From: Larkinella rosea
GTDB taxonomy: Bacteria; Bacteroidota; Bacteroidia; Cytophagales; Spirosomataceae
Assembly: GCF_003858635.1 (NCBI RefSeq)
Contig: NZ_RQJO01000015.1
Span: forward strand, 434,001 to 498,000
Direction: 5' to 3'
Length of the DNA stretch: 64,000 nt
Part shown: in pieces, positions 61,093-64,000 of the stretch
How positions within the stretch are numbered: the first letter of the stretch is position 1
How the letters are laid out: each line of letters opens with the position of its first letter
Program-made: the position numbers and the translations under genes
Notes under the pieces: model-generated
Databases searched by the model: none
Seen by the model: the letters and a program-made list of their open reading frames with translations, nothing else
What the model was told of the DNA's origin: nothing

Positions 61093-61464
61093 TTACCTCG
61101 TAAATTCAACTACCTGAGCACTCACCGTTATGGTTCTTCTGACAAAGAAAGGGGCAAAACCACTGACGTGTTCCTCCGTCATTACGTTGATGATGGCTTT
61201 GGAACCATTCAACAAGTTGGCTTTCTTCATCATCGCTGAATACGCATTTTCGTACAACTGCCTTTTGTTCATCCCTCCAATGGCCAATACATAAGAGACC
61301 TCCGAACTTCCGCTTACCTGATCAATTACGTTGAAGTTGTTGCCACTTAAGTGTACCTCGGTGGCGTTTTGATTGTGGTTGGTAACAAGGGCGTGGCCGA
61401 TGCCACATGAACTAAGGAATGCCGCGAACAATACCAACACGGAATAAATGCCGATCTTTTTCAT
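61093..61464 (-). CDS. DUF6567 family lipoprotein
   Basis: Small lipoprotein of 123 residues: signal MKKIGIYSVLVLFAAFLSSC with the lipobox cysteine at residue 20. The mature part has NQNATEVHLSGNNFNVIDQV, then GGMNKRQLYENAYSAMMKKA and a final strand (FFVRRTITVSAQVVEF), the DUF6567 layout (TRL-like fold possible). It probably sits in the outer membrane. Function unknown; lies between two paralogous exported proteins. Confidence 0.85.
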   Translation of the reverse strand: MKKIGIYSVLVLFAAFLSSCGIGHALVTNHNQNATEVHLSGNNFNVIDQVSGSSEVSYVLAIGGMNKRQLYENAYSAMMKKANLLNGSKAIINVMTEEHVSGFAPFFVRRTITVSAQVVEFTR

Positions 61465-61639
61465 TGTAGTAAGTAATTATGGTTATACAGGTGTTAAAAT
61501 TTCCGGCCTATTGATGCACACGGGACGGAAAGTAGCCGCGATGGAAGGTTCTATAAAAAACCGATTCCTGAACAGGAGAGACTGTTGTTGGGGGATTTAG
61601 TATGTTGAAAGGGATCCGGTTAATTTCCGGCGAAGGATG

Positions 61640-62257
61640 CTAAATGTTAAACCCGAAATTAAAACCCGGTTGAATAAAGTAGTTGTTCCATTTTTTCTCT
61701 ACTGATTTAAAAGATTCCGGAACATGGGTTCTTACAGGCCAATAACTACATCCAATCGCTGGTTCAAAAAAGAAGCGGTTTTTGAAAAATTTAAGCTGGT
61801 AACCCAAATGGAAGTTCAGATATAACGTGTATCCATTACCAATCTTTCTTTTATTCTCGTCCAGGTATTTTTCAAAAGCATTCAATGCATGAACGGATGT
61901 AAAGACTCCTTTCCACCAGAAACGCTGGTATCCTATTGTCGGGGCAAGTATGCGGGCATGTCCGGGATAGTTTAGCCCCGGTTTATCAAAAGAGGGTCCA
62001 AAAGGGATACCGATGGGCCAGGAATAAATGGATCTTTTAAAATCAAGGGAAAGTACATCTTTCGGTGTGATTCGATAACCCAAATTTAATTGCACATACT
62101 CCGGGTTATTTACTTTGGCAAAATTTCCCAACATATAGAGTGAACTTCCAACGAACCACCGTTTATACGTACTATCTTGGTTGGCATATTGGGCATTCAC
62201 CTGTAAACGGCTTGCCAACACGAGGGCAAGTCCAATCCATACAATCTTCTTTTGCAT
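61640..62257 (-). CDS. Outer-membrane-like protein, paralogue 2
   Basis: Exported protein of 205 residues (signal MQKKIVWIGLALVLASRLQV, cleavage NAQ), paralogous to the gene at 60387. Shared elements: DSTYKRWFVGSSLYMLGNFA, VQLNLGYRITPKDVLSLDF, YQRFWWKGVFTSVHALNAFE and the ending QPGFNFGFNI. The two genes also share near-identical DNA over the DSTYKRWFVGS part, indicating a fairly recent tandem duplication. Function unknown. Confidence 0.8.
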   Translation of the reverse strand: MQKKIVWIGLALVLASRLQVNAQYANQDSTYKRWFVGSSLYMLGNFAKVNNPEYVQLNLGYRITPKDVLSLDFKRSIYSWPIGIPFGPSFDKPGLNYPGHARILAPTIGYQRFWWKGVFTSVHALNAFEKYLDENKRKIGNGYTLYLNFHLGYQLKFFKNRFFFEPAIGCSYWPVRTHVPESFKSVEKKWNNYFIQPGFNFGFNI

Positions 62258-62340
62258 ATCTTTTTAATTGATCTTAAACGATATGGCAAAGATGGATTGG
62301 CAATCGGCTTGAAATCGTTCACTTAAGTTAAGAAATGAAG

Positions 62341-62922
62341 TTACCCTTTGCTTTTTTCCAAAATCCGTGCTCTTAATCGACTCAGGGATTGTGGTTTGAT
62401 ACCCAGGTAACTTGATAATTGGTGTTGTGGCACACGTTGAATAAGGTCGGGTCTATTTTGCAGTAAGTTCAGGTAGCGCTGTTCAGGGGAAGAAGTCTTG
62501 AACTCGTCAAAATTGATTTGTTGCCGGGCCAACAGTTCTTCGGCCATTAGTCGACACATCAGGTCAAATTTTGGAAACTTGGCATTTACTTCAACGCCCA
62601 TATCCGGGTTTGTAACTATCAATATGGTATTCTCTACACAACTGATGAAATACTCAGACGGATCATTATTTTTTACACAATGGGGTGTCAATGCGTCCAT
62701 TTCTGTAAAAAAGGCGGTTGTTTTTTCTTCCCCATCGATGATGTAATATTTTCGCAGGCATCCTTTCAGGACAAAATACTCATCGCGCGATTTCTGTCCT
62801 TCTTTGAGTAAAATAGTCCCCTTCTTAACCGAGCGGAACAGGTCTAACGAAAGGAGTACGTTCTTCTCCTCTTCCGTCAGAGAAATGTATTTTGCTATGA
62901 AGTCAAATAGGATGTCCTGCAT
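62341..62922 (-). CDS. Crp/Fnr-family transcriptional regulator
   Basis: Protein of 193 residues from the ATG at 62922 with an N-terminal cyclic-nucleotide-binding-type domain (LFRSVKKGTILLKEGQKSRD, FVLKGCLRKYYIIDGEEKTT) and a C-terminal helix-turn-helix (PEQRYLNLLQNRPDLIQRVP, then QHQLSSYLGIKPQSLSRLRA). The layout is that of the small Bacteroidota Crp-like regulators, which usually lack the cAMP-contact residues. It sits upstream of, and co-directional with, the DUF6567/paralogue/DUF6326 set, and may control them. Confidence 0.9.
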   Translation of the reverse strand: MQDILFDFIAKYISLTEEEKNVLLSLDLFRSVKKGTILLKEGQKSRDEYFVLKGCLRKYYIIDGEEKTTAFFTEMDALTPHCVKNNDPSEYFISCVENTILIVTNPDMGVEVNAKFPKFDLMCRLMAEELLARQQINFDEFKTSSPEQRYLNLLQNRPDLIQRVPQHQLSSYLGIKPQSLSRLRARILEKSKG

Positions 62923-63344
62923 TGTTTTGCTGTTGTTACTGTCGTCTGTTATATGGGCCACCACCATTCGGGCTTTGTGCCGTTGGGGAATTGACCAACC
63001 GGCCGCCCGGAAACGAAGCTAAATTAACAAACAAAAGTTGAAGTTTAGAACGAATACCGAACAGAATTCCGTCCGCCGAAACGACAGCCTGGATAGGCAC
63101 TGCCGATGATCTCCGTTCGCGTGTCGCGAGTGCGGACTAGTCGTAAGGGCTTCCCGCCCGAAGCCGGTTTTAGCATACATTTTCAGCTTATTGCGAGGAC
63201 GGGCCGGAGGATTTGTGGATAGGAGTCACTCGCGGCACGCGAGCGAGAACGGAGAAATGGTGGGGCATTTGAAAACCGTCTGCCCCCTATTGCCGATGCG
63301 ATTTTAGCGGTAGTAGGTTTGCTATTTGCTTCGCTATCGCTTAT
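62923..63344. other. Intergenic region containing a MITE-like element
   Basis: No gene is supported. Most of the stretch from 63111 to 63254 is the repeat described separately. The remainder, 63255-63344, is the downstream flank of the NTF2-like gene. Confidence 0.45.
63111..63254. repeat. MITE-like repeat, copy 1
   Basis: A 144-bp element. Its left end CTCCGTTCGCGTGTCGCGAG is an imperfect inverted copy of its right end (CTCGCGGCACGCGAGC, then GAGAACGGAG). The right 91 bp (63164-63254) are 88/91 identical to 63880-63970. There is no coding capacity. Confidence 0.7.
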
Positions 63345-63710
63345 TTATTTAATGTCCAAAAACAGATACAGCGATTTTATCAAGTCATTGTCAATAAAAG
63401 CAACGTCCATTCCTGTGGCAATTGGTGTCGCCCCTTTTGGTCCAAGGTTCCAGGAAACAATCTGTGTTGCATGGTTTATTTGGGATGGCTTGTTCAATTC
63501 GAATTGAAATTCAATTGCCCATTCTGTCTGCAATTTTGCTATCAGTTCGTTAATCGCTGTGTGTCCAACAATGGCTTCCCCGGTATTGCTTTCGTAAAAG
63601 TGAATGTCAGGTGCATAAATTTCCTGCATGGCCTTCAACCGATTGTCTGCATTTCGGTCATTCCAAATGACAAGTAAGCTGTCTTCCAGGAGTTTCGCCG
63701 TTGTTGCCAT
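63345..63710 (-). CDS. NTF2-like / SnoaL-like protein
   Basis: Cone-shaped alpha+beta barrel protein of 121 residues: LLEDSLLVIWNDRNADNRLK (about 7-26), then IYAPDIHFYESNTGEAIVGH, IVSWNLGPKGATPIATGMDV and a final strand with FLDIK. The family covers many ligand-binding and enzymatic proteins; nothing indicates a specific substrate. It lies between the two copies of the MITE-like repeat. Confidence 0.87.
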   Translation of the reverse strand: MATTAKLLEDSLLVIWNDRNADNRLKAMQEIYAPDIHFYESNTGEAIVGHTAINELIAKLQTEWAIEFQFELNKPSQINHATQIVSWNLGPKGATPIATGMDVAFIDNDLIKSLYLFLDIK

Positions 63711-64000
63711 ACATTTTATTGTTTTTGTTGTATTTTATTTCCGTTGTTACGTCTTACGGCTTTAAACTAAGTCATTTTTCGGACCTTCACCACATTACCG
63801 CAAAGGATTTGCTTGTATCCTTGTTTTTTTCGTATCTCTGTTGTCGTGATTGAGAGTAAGAAGGGCTCCCAGCCCAAATCCGGTTTTAGCGTACATTTTC
63901 AGCTCATTGCGAGGACGGGCCGGAGGATTTGTGGACAGGAGTCACTCGCGGCACGCGAGCGAGAACGGAGACACCGAGTTAACCGCAGCGCTTATGATCG
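63711..64000. other. Right-edge intergenic region
   Basis: The last 290 bp contain repeat copy 2 and no supported gene. The final bases after 63970 (ACACCGAGTTAACC onward) continue beyond the window. Confidence 0.4.
63836..63970. repeat. MITE-like repeat, copy 2
   Basis: Same element as at 63111-63254 and in the same orientation; the right 91 bp (63880-63970) differ at only three positions, all transitions. The left end (CTCTGTTGTCGTGATTGAG) is more degraded. The two copies form 0.7-kb-spaced direct repeats flanking the NTF2-like gene. Confidence 0.7.

Noticed and set aside
1-64000. Phage, integrase, transposase or restriction-modification genes
   Set aside because: None of the translated frames shows such domains; mobile signatures here are limited to non-coding repeats.

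Overview
The window looks like a chromosomal stretch of a Bacteroidota bacterium of the order Cytophagales, most like Spirosomataceae such as Larkinella or Spirosoma (genus is a guess). The grounds are three SusC/SusD pairs, an ECF sigma/FecR system, Bacteroidota-type promoters (TTG, about 20 bp, TAnnTTTG), Bacteroidota-rich families (DUF6326, DUF6567, FCD-type GntR, phosphosulfolactate synthase) and GC a little above 50 percent. No rRNA, tRNA, CRISPR array, transposase or phage gene was found.

Layout. 1-3.7 kb: nuoL and nuoM of complex I (minus), separated by a strong terminator from SusCD pair 1 (3.9-8.4 kb). 9.2-12.1 kb: an unknown membrane protein, then an AT-richer patch with a nucleotidyltransferase (MNT-type), a truncated HEPN gene, a DUF6883/DUF4926 pair and two small genes. 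12.1-16.1 kb: housekeeping genes nrdA and rpmE2 and an NAD(P)-binding protein. 16.2-34.8 kb: one long minus-strand catabolic locus. In transcription order it holds a GntR/FadR regulator, SusC, SusD, two Tat-exported Gfo/Idh/MocA oxidoreductases, a class III aminotransferase, a galactonate-dehydratase-like enolase, an SDR, a PhyH dioxygenase, an MFS sugar porter, a neutral-ceramidase-like hydrolase, an SSS symporter and an SMP-30 lactonase. It reads as uptake plus oxidative breakdown of a sugar, sugar acid or aminated sugar whose identity is unknown. 35.0-36.1 kb: a secreted alpha/beta hydrolase. 36.2-43.9 kb: an ECF sigma factor, FecR anti-sigma, STN-domain SusC and SusD system with an oppositely oriented metallophosphoesterase between sigma and FecR.

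44.1-50.7 kb (plus): a complete reductive pyrimidine degradation cluster: NCS1 transporter, dihydropyrimidinase, beta-ureidopropionase, PreT and PreA. 50.9-54.9 kb: cold-shock protein, cyclophilin, a porin-like protein, a phosphosulfolactate synthase-DedA operon and a PaaI thioesterase. 55-64 kb: a looser, AT-richer region of small accessory genes (three RibD/DHFR-like reductases, DUF2200, ArsR-AHSA1 pair, DUF6326, two paralogous outer-membrane-like proteins around a DUF6567 lipoprotein, Crp/Fnr regulator, NTF2-like protein) with repeats.

The most unusual signals are at DNA level: (i) the heptamer AAAACCG/CGGTTTT is hugely over-represented in coding and non-coding DNA; (ii) several families of paired REP-like hairpins sit between genes of the catabolic and pyrimidine loci, one supplying the C-terminus and stop codon of a gene; (iii) a MITE-like repeat with inverted ends occurs twice near the right edge. 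Bacteroidota genes often lack Shine-Dalgarno sites, so several start codons were chosen from domain starts and promoter positions.
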